Translations under genes and position numbers: made by a program
In this document: piece after piece, positions 47,983 to 56,291 of the stretch
Numbering within the stretch: the first letter of the stretch is position 1
How the letters are laid out: the number at the start of each line of letters is the position of its first letter
The notes under the pieces: model-generated
The model's database searches: none
The model's input: only the letters and a program-made list of their open reading frames with translations
Told to the model about the DNA's origin: nothing
Origin: Streptococcus pneumoniae
Lineage (GTDB): Bacteria; Bacillota; Bacilli; Lactobacillales; Streptococcaceae
Reading direction: 5' to 3'
Assembly (NCBI GenBank): GCA_040719455.1
Contig: JBFDTN010000001.1
Span: 310,001 to 374,000 of the forward strand
DNA length: 64,000 nt

Positions 47983-48939
47983 ATGAGTGATCAGGAACGG
48001 ATTTTACAGCTATTTTTGAAATTACAGTCAGGCGCTGCTTTGTCAAAAAAGCAAGTGGCAGCGGAATTTGGCGTTAGTGAAAAGACGATTCAGCGGGATT
48101 TTTCCTTTCTCAGTGAGTTTTTACAAACCCAAGCTCTCGTAGCCGCAGAGCTAGTCTATAATCCCAAGGATCACACACGATATTTAAAAGGGCACTCTCG
48201 CTTTAATAAAAAAGATATTTTAATCATTTCAAAGATTTTACTTGAAAATCGAGCCTTGAATACAGCTGAAAATAAGGAATTATTACAGCGATTGCTCGAT
48301 ATGCTTCCGCGAGAGGAGAAGTCGGAAATTTCTGTGATTATCGGCAGTGAGTGGCTGAACTATGCACCCTTGACAGATCAACAAGACAGGATTGATAAGG
48401 TCTGGGAATTGTCAGAAATGATTCGCACGGAGCAAATGCTTGAGATTACCTACCGAGCACCTAATCGCACGGAGGATAAGTTGCATACGATTTTTCCACT
48501 CTCACTCTACTATGATTCTCACTATTTTTATATGGTAGCCTTTCACCTCAAGCACGAAAATTATGTGACCTTTAAGCTGGATCGGATCAAGACTTGGCAG
48601 GTGTCAACTGCTAAAAAGCCTTCCCTGTCTTATGGTAAGAAGTTTCGAGATGGAGACGTACGCAATCAGCGTGTGGACGCCTTTTTGGGAGATCCCATGA
48701 AGATTGAAATCCTGTTCTCCTATGATCCTGCGATTGTTTTAGACCAATTTCCGACAGCAAAGCTTCTTTCGATGGAAAATGGCAAAGCCAAGCTCTCCTT
48801 TACCAGTCAAGATACACCAGGCTTGAAGCGCTGGTTATTGAGCTGGGGATCGGCTTTGAGGGTTCTTTCACCTCATCGTTTGGTGGAAGACATTAAAGAA
48901 TCCTTAGATGAGATGAAAAAATGTTACCAAAAAGACTAG
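47983..48939 (+). CDS. HTH/WYL-domain transcriptional regulator
   Basis: A 318-residue regulator with an N-terminal helix-turn-helix (LSKKQVAAEFGVSEKTIQRDF) and a WYL domain (about residues 140-225, with FPLSLYYDSHYFYMVAF and FKLDRI) plus a C-terminal WCX region. WYL proteins respond to nucleic-acid or nucleotide ligands and often control defence or DNA-damage genes. ATG at 47983 follows GGAGG. It is the last gene of the hydrolase-GNAT-regulator group. Confidence 0.88.
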   Translation: MSDQERILQLFLKLQSGAALSKKQVAAEFGVSEKTIQRDFSFLSEFLQTQALVAAELVYNPKDHTRYLKGHSRFNKKDILIISKILLENRALNTAENKELLQRLLDMLPREEKSEISVIIGSEWLNYAPLTDQQDRIDKVWELSEMIRTEQMLEITYRAPNRTEDKLHTIFPLSLYYDSHYFYMVAFHLKHENYVTFKLDRIKTWQVSTAKKPSLSYGKKFRDGDVRNQRVDAFLGDPMKIEILFSYDPAIVLDQFPTAKLLSMENGKAKLSFTSQDTPGLKRWLLSWGSALRVLSPHRLVEDIKESLDEMKKCYQKD

Positions 48940-48966
48940 CGTGGACAAATATTGTCCATGCTTTTT
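48939..48966 (+). terminator. Terminator after the WYL regulator
   Basis: GCGTGGACAA pairs with TTGTCCATGC (one G-U) around ATA, followed by T5. Its first base is the last base of the stop codon. Confidence 0.85.
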
Positions 48967-49004
48967 GCTATACTAATCTTATCAAAAAGAAAAGAGGTAC
49001 TTAT

Positions 49005-49553
49005 ATGTCATATACGTTTGATACGTTTGTAGTTGGAGCTGAAAATATCTAGGCCCATGCCGCAGCTATTGCTGTTGTAGAAAATCTAGGTAGTGGTAGT
49101 CCTTATAATCCGCTCTACATTCATGGAGAGGCAGGAAGTAGGAAAACGCATTTGCTTTATGCGATAAAAGCTAAGATGGAGGAGTTGTATCCTCATCTTC
49201 ATGTCTACTTAGTAGATGGGCAAGAATTTGTCAAGAAATCGCAATTAAGTGAATGGGAAGCACTAAGAGAATCTATTGACGTCCTGTTACTAGATGATGT
49301 GGAGGAAGCGTTGCAAGATGAGAAATCTTCGGTAGATTTGCTTCATCTTGTTCATTATTTATATAACAAAGAGAAACAAATGATTTTGACAAGCCAGTAT
49401 GCCGCAAAGGAGCTAGATGCAGACGAGCGCTTGATGTCGCGATTTCAGTGGGGCTTGGAGCAGAGCATGGAGAGATTACAATTTTCACTTCTAACGAAGA
49501 AAGAAGAGAGAACAAAGGAAGAGAGACGAATGTTCCGCCCGAAAAAACTGTGA
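49005..49553 (+). pseudogene. DnaA-like AAA+ remnant with internal stop
   Basis: A 183-codon frame reading like domain III of DnaA: YTFDTFVVGAENI, a TAG at 49050-49052, then AHAAAIAVVENLG, NPLYIHGEAGSRKTHLL (Walker A), VLLLDDVEE (Walker B), MILTSQ (sensor I) and DERLMSRFQWGL (arginine-finger box). Two lesions stand out: the TAG is in frame, and the Walker A glycine before KT is Arg (GSRKT instead of GxGKT). The lid and the DNA-binding domain IV are missing, ending in a short basic tail. An AGAGG site and a -10-like TATACT precede the ATG. It is best read as a degenerating partial copy of dnaA or a DnaA-like helper gene. Confidence 0.78.
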
Positions 49554-49608
49554 AAAATCGGAAAAGTTCGGTATAATAGGGTGAAAAAACAAATCAGAAG
49601 GTAAGGCT

Positions 49609-50109
49609 ATGCCCCAAGCACAGATTGACATTGAACACTACAAACAACTAGCCCAGCAAAAGCAGGGAGAACACCGAAAATTTTTAGCAACACTTAAGAA
49701 AAAAGCTCCGAAGGACTTGGACAAGATTGTTCAGCAGGTGCATCAAGAAGTCTTTGAAGAGATTGACTGTACCGCCTGCGCTAATTGCTGCAAGACTCTG
49801 GGACCTCTATTTACCGAGGCAGATATTACCCGCATCGCCAAGCATTTTCGGATGAAATTGCCTGTTTTTGAAGACCTCTATCTCAAGGTCGATGAGGACG
49901 GCGATAAGGTCTTTCAAGCCATGCCCTGTCCCTTTCTAGGAGAGGATAATCTTTGCAGTATTTACGATGTCCGCCCCAAAGCCTGTCGTGAATTTCCCCA
50001 CACCGACCGCAAGAAGATTTACCAAATCAACCACCTAACCATCAAAAATACCCTCACCTGCCCTGCCGCCTATCTCTTTGTCGAAAAGTTGAAGGAGCGG
50101 TTGGGATGA
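49609..50109 (+). CDS. YkgJ-family cysteine-cluster protein
   Basis: A 166-residue protein of the CxxCxxCC (UPF0153/YkgJ) family. The cluster motif is DCTACANCCKTLGPLF, with further cysteines in MPCPFLGEDNLCSIYDVRPKACREFPH. It probably binds zinc or an Fe-S cluster. Function is unknown; a redox or metal-handling role is possible. It overlaps the TetR-type gene by 4 bases (ATGA). Confidence 0.87.
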   Translation: MPQAQIDIEHYKQLAQQKQGEHRKFLATLKKKAPKDLDKIVQQVHQEVFEEIDCTACANCCKTLGPLFTEADITRIAKHFRMKLPVFEDLYLKVDEDGDKVFQAMPCPFLGEDNLCSIYDVRPKACREFPHTDRKKIYQINHLTIKNTLTCPAAYLFVEKLKERLG

Positions 50110-50636
50110 TTATAGAGACGAAAAAGCGGATTCAGGCTGCCTTTATCAAGCTCTATCAAGAAGGCTACGCCCGCATGAGCATTACTAAGCTCTGTCAGCA
50201 AGTACCGATTGCACGGACAACTTTCTATGATTATTACGAGCATTTGGACCAAGTCTTAGAGGAGATTGAAAACGAGTTAATAGCTAGTATTTTAGCGTTA
50301 GGAGTAGTAAGACGAGAAGTTGATGAACCTTTTTCTGACCTATTTGATGCGGTTTTAGATTATATGAAAGAGCATGAAAGTGCCTTTACTGCTTTGATGA
50401 TTGCAGAGCCAGATAGTCGCTTTCTTGCTAAATGGAAAACGGCCTTGAAAGTCCATTTAGATATGGAATTTCCACAAGGAAAGAAAGATGATAACAGGGA
50501 GCTTCGACTAGAAATGGTAGCTAGTGCGATTTTGGGTGGCTATCAGTATTTTTTAGAACAAAAATGTGTTGTCAATCATATAGAGTTACGTGCGAGTATG
50601 GTACAAGCGGTATCATTGCTTGATGATTTTCTCTAA
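50106..50636 (+). CDS. TetR-family-like transcriptional regulator
   Basis: A 176-residue regulator with an N-terminal TetR helix-turn-helix (MSITKLCQQVPIARTTFYDYY) and a helical ligand-binding C-terminal part. Targets probably include the neighbouring metallo-beta-lactamase-fold gene, 85 bp downstream behind a possible promoter (TATACT about 50688). That link is from position only. Confidence 0.85.
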   Translation: MIIETKKRIQAAFIKLYQEGYARMSITKLCQQVPIARTTFYDYYEHLDQVLEEIENELIASILALGVVRREVDEPFSDLFDAVLDYMKEHESAFTALMIAEPDSRFLAKWKTALKVHLDMEFPQGKKDDNRELRLEMVASAILGGYQYFLEQKCVVNHIELRASMVQAVSLLDDFL

Positions 50637-50721
50637 GAGCCGACACTTTTTGAAAAATTGTAGTGGGTATGTTTCTGATTTTTTTCTATACTAGTTTCAT
50701 CAAATTGATGAGGTGAAACAG

Positions 50722-51573
50722 ATGTCAACAATAACTATCCATGTCATGCACACAGGTCAAGTCAGTGTCGCTCCAGATCTACCATTTGGAGGTAGTGAGA
50801 CCAATATTCTTAAGGCTTCTGGTCTATTTACAAAAAAAGAAGATCGCTTATGGTTGCCCGTATCAACTTATTTGATTGAACATCCAAAGGGATTGGTCTT
50901 GGTAGATACAGGCTGGCACCGAGAGATGAGTCCAAATGGTGTATTTGATAAGGCAGCACAGGTGAAATCTTTAGGCTCCTCACTATTGTATCGTATTAAC
51001 CAAGGAGTTCTTCCTCATGGACAAGCAGTAGATGAGCAGTTAGCTAGAATGGGAATTAAACCATCTGATTTAGACTATGTGTTGTTGACTCATTTGGATT
51101 GTGACCATGCTAATGGCTTATCCCAAGTAGCCGATGCCAAGAAGATTCTCGCGTCAAAGACGGAGCTAGAGTTCACGAAAAAAGGACTAATGAACCATAT
51201 TCGCTACCAAGAGAAATGGTGGAAAGATGTGCCAGTGACTTTCTTTAATTGGAATGGAAGTGAAGGTCCTGTCGGTAAATCCTATGATGTATTTGGAGAC
51301 GGAAGTTTGGTTTGTGTCAACATTCTAGGACATGCAGAAGGCATGTTTGCCGTAAAGGTTAGGAATGCAGAAGGAAAATTCGTCCTCTTATATGCAGACG
51401 GAGGTTATGCTAGCAAGTCTTGGCAGGAGATGATTTTGCCAGGGGTCGTTGATGATAAGACAGCTTTGATTCACTCTCTCGAGTGGATCCGTGAGCAAAG
51501 TCTTGACCCAAACTGCCTAATCTCCCTTGCCAATCACGATATAAATATTGAGCCACAGATGATTACCCTATAA
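50722..51573 (+). CDS. Metallo-beta-lactamase-fold hydrolase
   Basis: A 283-residue MBL-fold enzyme. The zinc motif is LLTHLDCDHANGL (HxxxDH type), with further ligands in LGHAEGMFAV, YADGGYA and SLANHDIN. It resembles the N-acyl-homoserine-lactonase/AttM-like branch in overall plan, but the substrate is unknown. ATG at 50722 has GAGGTG upstream. It is followed by a strong terminator and then the disrupted HAD gene. Confidence 0.87.
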   Translation: MSTITIHVMHTGQVSVAPDLPFGGSETNILKASGLFTKKEDRLWLPVSTYLIEHPKGLVLVDTGWHREMSPNGVFDKAAQVKSLGSSLLYRINQGVLPHGQAVDEQLARMGIKPSDLDYVLLTHLDCDHANGLSQVADAKKILASKTELEFTKKGLMNHIRYQEKWWKDVPVTFFNWNGSEGPVGKSYDVFGDGSLVCVNILGHAEGMFAVKVRNAEGKFVLLYADGGYASKSWQEMILPGVVDDKTALIHSLEWIREQSLDPNCLISLANHDINIEPQMITL

Positions 51574-51579
51574 GAAAAA

Positions 51580-51613
51580 GTCAGTCGTACTAAAGAAGTA
51601 CGGCTGTTTTTTT
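51580..51613 (+). terminator. Terminator after the MBL-fold gene
   Basis: CAGTCGTAC/GTACGGCTG stem (one G-U), 7-base loop, T7. Confidence 0.9.
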
Positions 51614-51639
51614 GTATCTTCTCTTTTCCTCCAATATGC

Positions 51640-51718
51640 TATAATAAGCCTAGTACTTATTTAAGAAGATTATCGAGTGAACTACAAATTTCTATTATTC
51701 GAAATAAGTAGAAGTTAA
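51640..51718 (+). pseudogene. Original 5' end of the HAD-phosphatase gene, cut off by an insertion
   Basis: Behind an extended -10 (TGCTATAAT, ending 51645), a GTG at 51677 starts MNYKFLLFE, then runs into ISRS and a stop at 51718. The first eight residues match the N-terminus of the HAD phosphatase whose body is at 55583. The match ends exactly where the 20-bp repeat ends. This is the native promoter and start of that gene, now separated from the rest by 3.9 kb. Confidence 0.8.
51683..51702 (+). repeat. 20-bp direct repeat, left copy (island boundary)
   Basis: TACAAATTTCTATTATTCGA, codons 3-9 of the HAD gene. The identical sequence is at 55589-55608. The bases before and after differ between the copies, so the repeat is exactly 20 bp. 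Confidence 0.92.
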
Positions 51719-52322
51719 GTGATAAAATTTAACGTATAAAAAGCCTTAAGTATAGTTGATAGGATATTGAAGAGGGGGAAGTGATTCAATAAGTTGTCAT
51801 TTATAGTAGTGTATACAGAAAATTTGAGTTTCAGAAGGTGCTGAAATAGCTCAGTTTCTAAAAATGTTTATAGACTGTAGTGTCACTTTTTTAATAAATA
51901 TACACTAAAGAAGTATATATGAGATAAAACTAACCAATAAATAAGATTTCTAAAATAGAAAATACTATCATTCAGGGAAGAGAAGGTAATCCAATCATTA
52001 TACATTTGATTTGATAAGTAAGTGATACTATATTTATGAGTAGAGTGACAGGTAAAACTAATTTAGATTTCTTAGGAATAATGATGGTATAAAAGATTAA
52101 ACTGTGTAATTGTAAGGCATAAGCTAGCCCAAATGGTAATAAAATTGATGTTGGTATCCACTGAAGAAAAATAAGTATTAAAGTGTTTAATATAAAATTC
52201 CCTAAAAATAGTTTAAGATATAAATTTTTATGTTGCATTGTTACCCCATTATGTATTGATAGTATTCAAGTAAGTAACCCATATAAATTATACCATAAAG
52301 TCGGTAGTAATGGAAAAGTTAG
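51719..52322. other. AT-rich island DNA, left part
   Basis: About 250 bp without a recognisable gene (51719-51970), then a small membrane protein on the minus strand (annotated separately), then about 80 bp to the toxin-like remnant. AT content is clearly higher than in the flanking genes. No integrase, tRNA or classical att sequence is seen. Confidence 0.6.
51972..52238 (-). CDS. Small membrane protein, candidate immunity or orphan
   Basis: An 88-residue protein with about three hydrophobic segments (LFLGNFILNTLILIFLQWI, LLPFGLAYALQLHSLIFYTI, LVLPVTLLINIVSL). No family is recognised. It resembles in composition the 175-residue membrane protein at 53432, also on the minus strand; the pair flank the toxin-like remnant. 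Small membrane proteins beside secreted toxins are often immunity factors, which is inference from position only. Confidence 0.5.
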   Translation of the reverse strand: MQHKNLYLKLFLGNFILNTLILIFLQWIPTSILLPFGLAYALQLHSLIFYTIIIPKKSKLVLPVTLLINIVSLTYQIKCIMIGLPSLP

Positions 52323-53277
52323 TTGTTTTCTATAGGCACAAAACTTCCTATAATTTTTCCCATAACAGTGGATATCATTATACTTTGCCAACCACAAAAT
52401 GGAAATGGTTTTGGAAATATTCAATCCTTTATTTCTGTAATCAAAGAATTAGAAGAAGCTTATCGTAAATATGCCTTGAGTAGTCTTCTTAATAATGCGA
52501 TTAAAGCAACAGAAGTAGCAGTGCTGTCATATTTATCTAAGCGATATTATGTAAATAGTGGTTGGAAGCAACGATTGGGATGTATTAGTCACTAATTCAG
52601 GATTTGACTTAAGTTTTGGGAATTATTTGCATACTCATTATAAAGAGTGGGTTAAGAAAGTATCTCCTTATATGGCTGGATCAGAAATTACTGATCAAGA
52701 TGGAGGTATCATTGACCTCCCCCATTTAGCGGTAACTACATTGAGTTACTATAATTTCACGATTAACCTAGGTTCATGGAATGGTTGGGCAGGTGATTTA
52801 GCGAGTTCGATGGGGTCAGTTCAAAAAGTGTATAATGTGAATAAAAATAGTAACTTAGATGCAATTGCAAGGGCATTTGTTGGAGGTTCATTACCGACTA
52901 GTGATGTCCTCAAGGGAGTTACAATTCCAAATGGTATTGGGAATCCGTTTGGATATGCAGATATGTGTAGTGATGCTGATGCGATTGGATTGGCCATCAT
53001 GATGAAGAAAGAAAAAGCTGGAAATAGCCGCTTGTCTACGACTATGTCTAAGTATTATAATGGACAAAGTAATAGTCGTTACAACAATTATCTATCAGAT
53101 TTAGGTGTTAGCCGAAACTTGACTGCAATCGAAAATGCTATTGACAAAGTATTTAAGTCATTTCCTGTTAAGTTATACAATTTAACAAAACTAGAATCAG
53201 GTCAAGATGTTGATTCAGGAGTAAAAAAGGTAACTCAAAAAGCATTAGCTAATTATATTTATCAGACGACAAGATAA
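52323..53277 (+). pseudogene. Broken C-terminal part of a possible secreted toxin (TelC-like?)
   Basis: Two frames read as one protein. The first gives helical sequence ending LSYLSKRYYVNSG (to about 52561). The second, from GTG 52558, gives DWDVLVTNSGFDLSFGNYLHTHY and continues 230 residues to a stop at 53277, so a frameshift lies near 52560. There is no signal peptide or LXG domain and the 5' end is lost. Asp-rich motifs (EITDQDGGIIDLPH, FGYADMCSDADAIGLAIMM) and Trp/Gly-rich segments recall the lipid-II-cleaving toxin domain of streptococcal LXG protein TelC. I cannot verify that resemblance without a profile search. Function and even family are uncertain. Confidence 0.45.
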
Positions 53278-53360
53278 ATGTATCTTCCAAAATGAGAGTA
53301 AGAAGAGTATTTTCACTTCAAATTTCTTACTGAAAATCTGTAATCATTAAGATTACTAAC

Positions 53361-53417
53361 AAAAAAAGAATAATGATAGGTAGTTAAGTTTTAAAATCCT
53401 GTCATTGTTCTTTTTTT
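53361..53417. terminator. Strong bidirectional terminator in the island
   Basis: A 20-bp stem (53361-53380 with 53398-53417, two G-U pairs) with an A7 tract on one side and T7 on the other, between the convergent toxin remnant and membrane-protein gene. Confidence 0.88.
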
Positions 53418-53431
53418 GTTTTCTTTTGATG

Positions 53432-53959
53432 CTATTTAAATGCTATTTTTATAGTTTTAGATAATAACAAAATGGTTAAATAATGGAATAGATAAAGGAG
53501 AGGGGAAATAACTAATAATAGGAGTTCTGCGTTGGATTGAAATATAAAATAGACCGATACCAGTAAGTTAACGAAATGAAGCGGTATAAAAACTCCTACC
53601 ATAGCTACTAGAGAAAGTAAATCATTAATTTTTAATACCAATATAATCCATAGGATAAATGAACTCATGATAGAAGGAAGGATACTTAATGATACTTCCT
53701 TCATGATTGGCAATAAGATTAGACTAAATAATAGTATATTTGTCACAGTCAGGTATATGATATTTCGATTTTTTAGTGGTTCATATTTAATGACAATATA
53801 GTAACCGAAAAGACTAATCAGATTTATGAAATACTGAAAAAAGTAGAATACACTAAAAGGTTCTGTTTCAGATGTTGAAATATCCCATAGCCAATTTAGT
53901 AACGGCAGCGATAGGGCGGCTATAATAGTGACTATGCTAGTTTTAACAAATAATTTCAT
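53432..53959 (-). CDS. Membrane protein of unknown function (175 residues)
   Basis: The protein has five or six hydrophobic segments beginning VTIIAALSLPLLNWLW and no recognised motif. It converges on the toxin-like remnant. An immunity role is conceivable from position only. The 330 bp upstream of it (53960-54289) hold an 8-bp inverted repeat (GCGTGATC/GATCACGC, about 54122-54180) and otherwise nothing recognisable. Confidence 0.6.
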   Translation of the reverse strand: MKLFVKTSIVTIIAALSLPLLNWLWDISTSETEPFSVFYFFQYFINLISLFGYYIVIKYEPLKNRNIIYLTVTNILLFSLILLPIMKEVSLSILPSIMSSFILWIILVLKINDLLSLVAMVGVFIPLHFVNLLVSVYFIFQSNAELLLLVISPLLYLFHYLTILLLSKTIKIAFK

Positions 53960-54289
53960 AAAAGTTCCTCAACGTTTGAGTAATTATTGTTAGCATTTTT
54001 GAAACTTGTTATTAATCTCATAATACCATAAATGAATTTACATATCAAAAATAAGTAACAGCTCAGTCAAAAAATATGACTAAGATTTTAGTGTATATTG
54101 GTGTCCGATGTATTTGTAGCTGTGCGTGATCTTAACCATTTTCACTTCAAATAAAAAGTAGTGATCACGCTTATATTGATACAATAGTAATTGGTGTCAT
54201 TTTAAATAGAAAAAATAATATTAGAGTGTTTTTTCATTTGTTGATACCTCACTTTTATACTAGCATTATTCTTTCAAATATTTTTTATT

Positions 54290-54472
54290 TTAAGTATCAG
54301 TCAAAACTTGTCTGTAATTGAAAAAGCAGCTAATAGGGTATTTTCAGATTGATTTGGTTTTGCAAATCATCTTGCAAAGTCTGAAACAGATATAAAAACT
54401 GCTTCTGTAGTTCAAACAGCTACTAAAACAGCATTTACTACTTTGAAGAAATGTAAGATAGAAAATGGATAA
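54290..54472 (+). pseudogene. Fragment of a secreted-toxin-like or helical protein
   Basis: In one frame the stretch reads LSISQNLSVIEKAANRVFSD, a TGA, then FGFANHLAKSETDIKTAS and ending TAFTTLKKCKIENG before TAA. The Ala/Thr/Lys-rich helical character is like the first frame of the remnant at 52323. With an internal stop and no start codon it can only be a relic. Confidence 0.4.
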
Positions 54473-54524
54473 TTTATCTATACTTAGAGTCAATAAGCCA
54501 GTTAAACAGTTGTGTGTTTTCTTT

Positions 54525-54541
54525 GGTTAATGTGGTATAAT
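54525..54541 (+). promoter_or_regulatory. Extended -10 promoter near the right end of the island
   Basis: TGTGGTATAAT (54531-54541) points toward the HAD-phosphatase gene. Before IS982 inserted, it would have been about 80 bp from the new TTG start. It may have replaced the native promoter left at 51640. Confidence 0.5.
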
Positions 54542-54561
54542 GATAGGTAAATTAAATCATT

Positions 54562-55522
54562 ACTCGTGGTGCTAGTTAATCTCGAAGTATCTCAGATTGT
54601 AAGCCAGTATAATTTGCTCCAGCCTTAACTGCAGACCTGCTAAACTTCTAGTCAGTGTGTGTTCTATATCAAAAAGACCGCAAAGCTCTGAGAAGCGAGT
54701 CTCAATGGTTCGTCTCATAGCCATCAATTTCCAATGATTATGTTGTTTAGCTCCTGCCATATTTTGGCGTAAGGGAGTCCATAGATGATAGCCTTTTTGG
54801 GTCAAATGATCTTTAAGTTCCTTACTAAGATAGCCTAAATCTGCCAAAATATAAGGTTGTCGGCAATTTTCTAGTAAGTCATCAACTGCCCTAATATCAT
54901 GGACTGATGCAGGTGTCACAACATAATTCAGAATATAGCCTGATAAAGTTACCAGCATGTGTACTTTGAATCCATAGAACCACAGATGTTTGGAAGCATT
55001 GTAGCCAATATCTGCTAAGTCGTTAAAAATACGTGTTCTATAGTTACGGATAGGTTGGCAAAGTGGCAAGGGAAAGCTATCTATAATAACAATGGAACCA
55101 GGTGAGATTTGAGTATTCATTGCTTGTCTAATGACTTGAACTAACCAAATCAACTGTCTTGCTCGTCTATTAAAACGGCTTCGTTCAAGAAGATGACCAC
55201 AAGGAAATAAGTAACAGAGACGGTAGAAATGACGTTGTGACTTAATCCCTAGTTCAGCTTGCAAGAGAAGTAAGACTAATAGAGATTGATCTGAAACCTT
55301 AGATAGACTGACATTATGACGATGTTTGAAAGATTTAGGACAATAATCCCTATACAGTTGATGGCAAATTTTTGATAATTGCTTCAAATTCCATTGTAAG
55401 TGATGAGATTTAGCGGTATACTGTAAGTGGCTCATTTGGACTACCTCCTGTTTGTTTCGGCACTTACAGTATAGTCCTTTTGGGCTTTTTATTGTAGTTT
55501 GAAATTAACTAGCACCACGAGT
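54562..55522. mobile_element. IS982-family insertion sequence, complete
   Basis: A 961-bp element with perfect 19-bp terminal inverted repeats (ACTCGTGGTGCTAGTTAAT at 54562-54580; its complement at 55504-55522). It is flanked by a 7-bp direct duplication, AATCATT (54555-54561 and 55523-55529). One intact transposase gene is inside, on the minus strand. The intact ends, duplication and open frame indicate a recent insertion into the island. Confidence 0.93.
54572..55435 (-). CDS. IS982-family transposase
   Basis: A 287-residue DDE transposase. The acidic residues are likely Asp in VIIDSFPLPLC, Asp in PYILADLGYLS and Glu in MRRTIETRFSELCG. The stop codon lies inside the left inverted repeat. 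No frameshift is seen, so it could be active. Confidence 0.92.
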   Translation of the reverse strand: MSHLQYTAKSHHLQWNLKQLSKICHQLYRDYCPKSFKHRHNVSLSKVSDQSLLVLLLLQAELGIKSQRHFYRLCYLFPCGHLLERSRFNRRARQLIWLVQVIRQAMNTQISPGSIVIIDSFPLPLCQPIRNYRTRIFNDLADIGYNASKHLWFYGFKVHMLVTLSGYILNYVVTPASVHDIRAVDDLLENCRQPYILADLGYLSKELKDHLTQKGYHLWTPLRQNMAGAKQHNHWKLMAMRRTIETRFSELCGLFDIEHTLTRSLAGLQLRLEQIILAYNLRYFEIN

Positions 55523-55582
55523 AATCATTATATTGTGCACATTCTTTGGAACTCTTGCCCCCTAGAAAGGAAAAATCATACA

Positions 55583-56281
55583 TTGTATTACAAATTTCTA
55601 TTATTCGACCTTGACCATACTTTGCTGGATTTTGCGGCGGGAGAAGAAGTGGCTCTGACACAGCTTTTGGAGGCCATGGGGGTTGAGGACAAGGCAGCCT
55701 TTAAGGACTATTACAAGCCCATGAATCAGACCATGTGGAAGGACTTGGAGCAGGGGAAAATCAGTAAGCTTGACCTCATCAATACGCGTTTTGCGCGTGC
55801 TTTTGCCCATTTTGGTCGCGAGGTGGACGGGAGTGAAATGGCGCTGCTTTACCAAGAGCACATCAGCCAGCAGGGGCAGGCATTTGATGGGGCTGTTGAG
55901 CTCTTGCAGCAATTAGTGAATCTAGGCTATGAGCTCTACGGTGCGACCAATGGTGTCACCTACATCCAGGAAAATCGGCTTGCGCATTCCCCTATTCAGC
56001 ACTTTTTCAAGGAAATTTTCGTCTCTGAGCAAATGGAAACTCAAAAGCCCGAAGCTCTCTTTTATGAAAAAATAGCAGAGCAGATTCCAGGCTTTACCAA
56101 GGAAAGAGCGTTGATGATTGGGGACAGTTTGACGGCGGATGTAAAAGGGGGCAACAATGCAGGAATTGATACCGTCTGGTACAATCCATCTTTACTTGAA
56201 AATCACACCGATGCCCTGCCAACTTATGAAATAGAGAATTACCAAGACTTGCTCGATTTATTGCAGAAAAAAGAATTCTAG
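55583..56281 (+). CDS. HAD-superfamily phosphatase (YjjG-like), start replaced by the island
   Basis: A 232-residue HAD hydrolase resembling YjjG nucleotidases. Motif I is LLFDLDHTLLDF, motif II Thr is in GATNGV, the motif III lysine is in TQKPEALF and motif IV is MIGDSLTADVKGGNNAG. The present start is TTG at 55583 (M-Y-YKFLLF) with AAAGGA 12 bases upstream. The original was MNYKFLLF at 51677, now cut off. The protein differs only in the second residue, so function may be kept, but expression now depends on island sequence. It is 10 bp before the thioesterase gene. Confidence 0.88.
   Translation: MYYKFLLFDLDHTLLDFAAGEEVALTQLLEAMGVEDKAAFKDYYKPMNQTMWKDLEQGKISKLDLINTRFARAFAHFGREVDGSEMALLYQEHISQQGQAFDGAVELLQQLVNLGYELYGATNGVTYIQENRLAHSPIQHFFKEIFVSEQMETQKPEALFYEKIAEQIPGFTKERALMIGDSLTADVKGGNNAGIDTVWYNPSLLENHTDALPTYEIENYQDLLDLLQKKEF
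55589..55608 (+). repeat. 20-bp direct repeat, right copy (island boundary)
   Basis: Identical to 51683-51702. Here it is followed by CCTTGACC, the true continuation of the HAD gene. Confidence 0.92.
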
Positions 56282-56291
56282 GAGAGAAAAT

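Noticed and set aside
48942..48958. Palindrome TGGACAAATATTGTCCA as an operator of the WYL regulator
   Set aside because: The dyad extends to a 10-bp stem followed by T5 directly after the stop codon, so it is better explained as a terminator.
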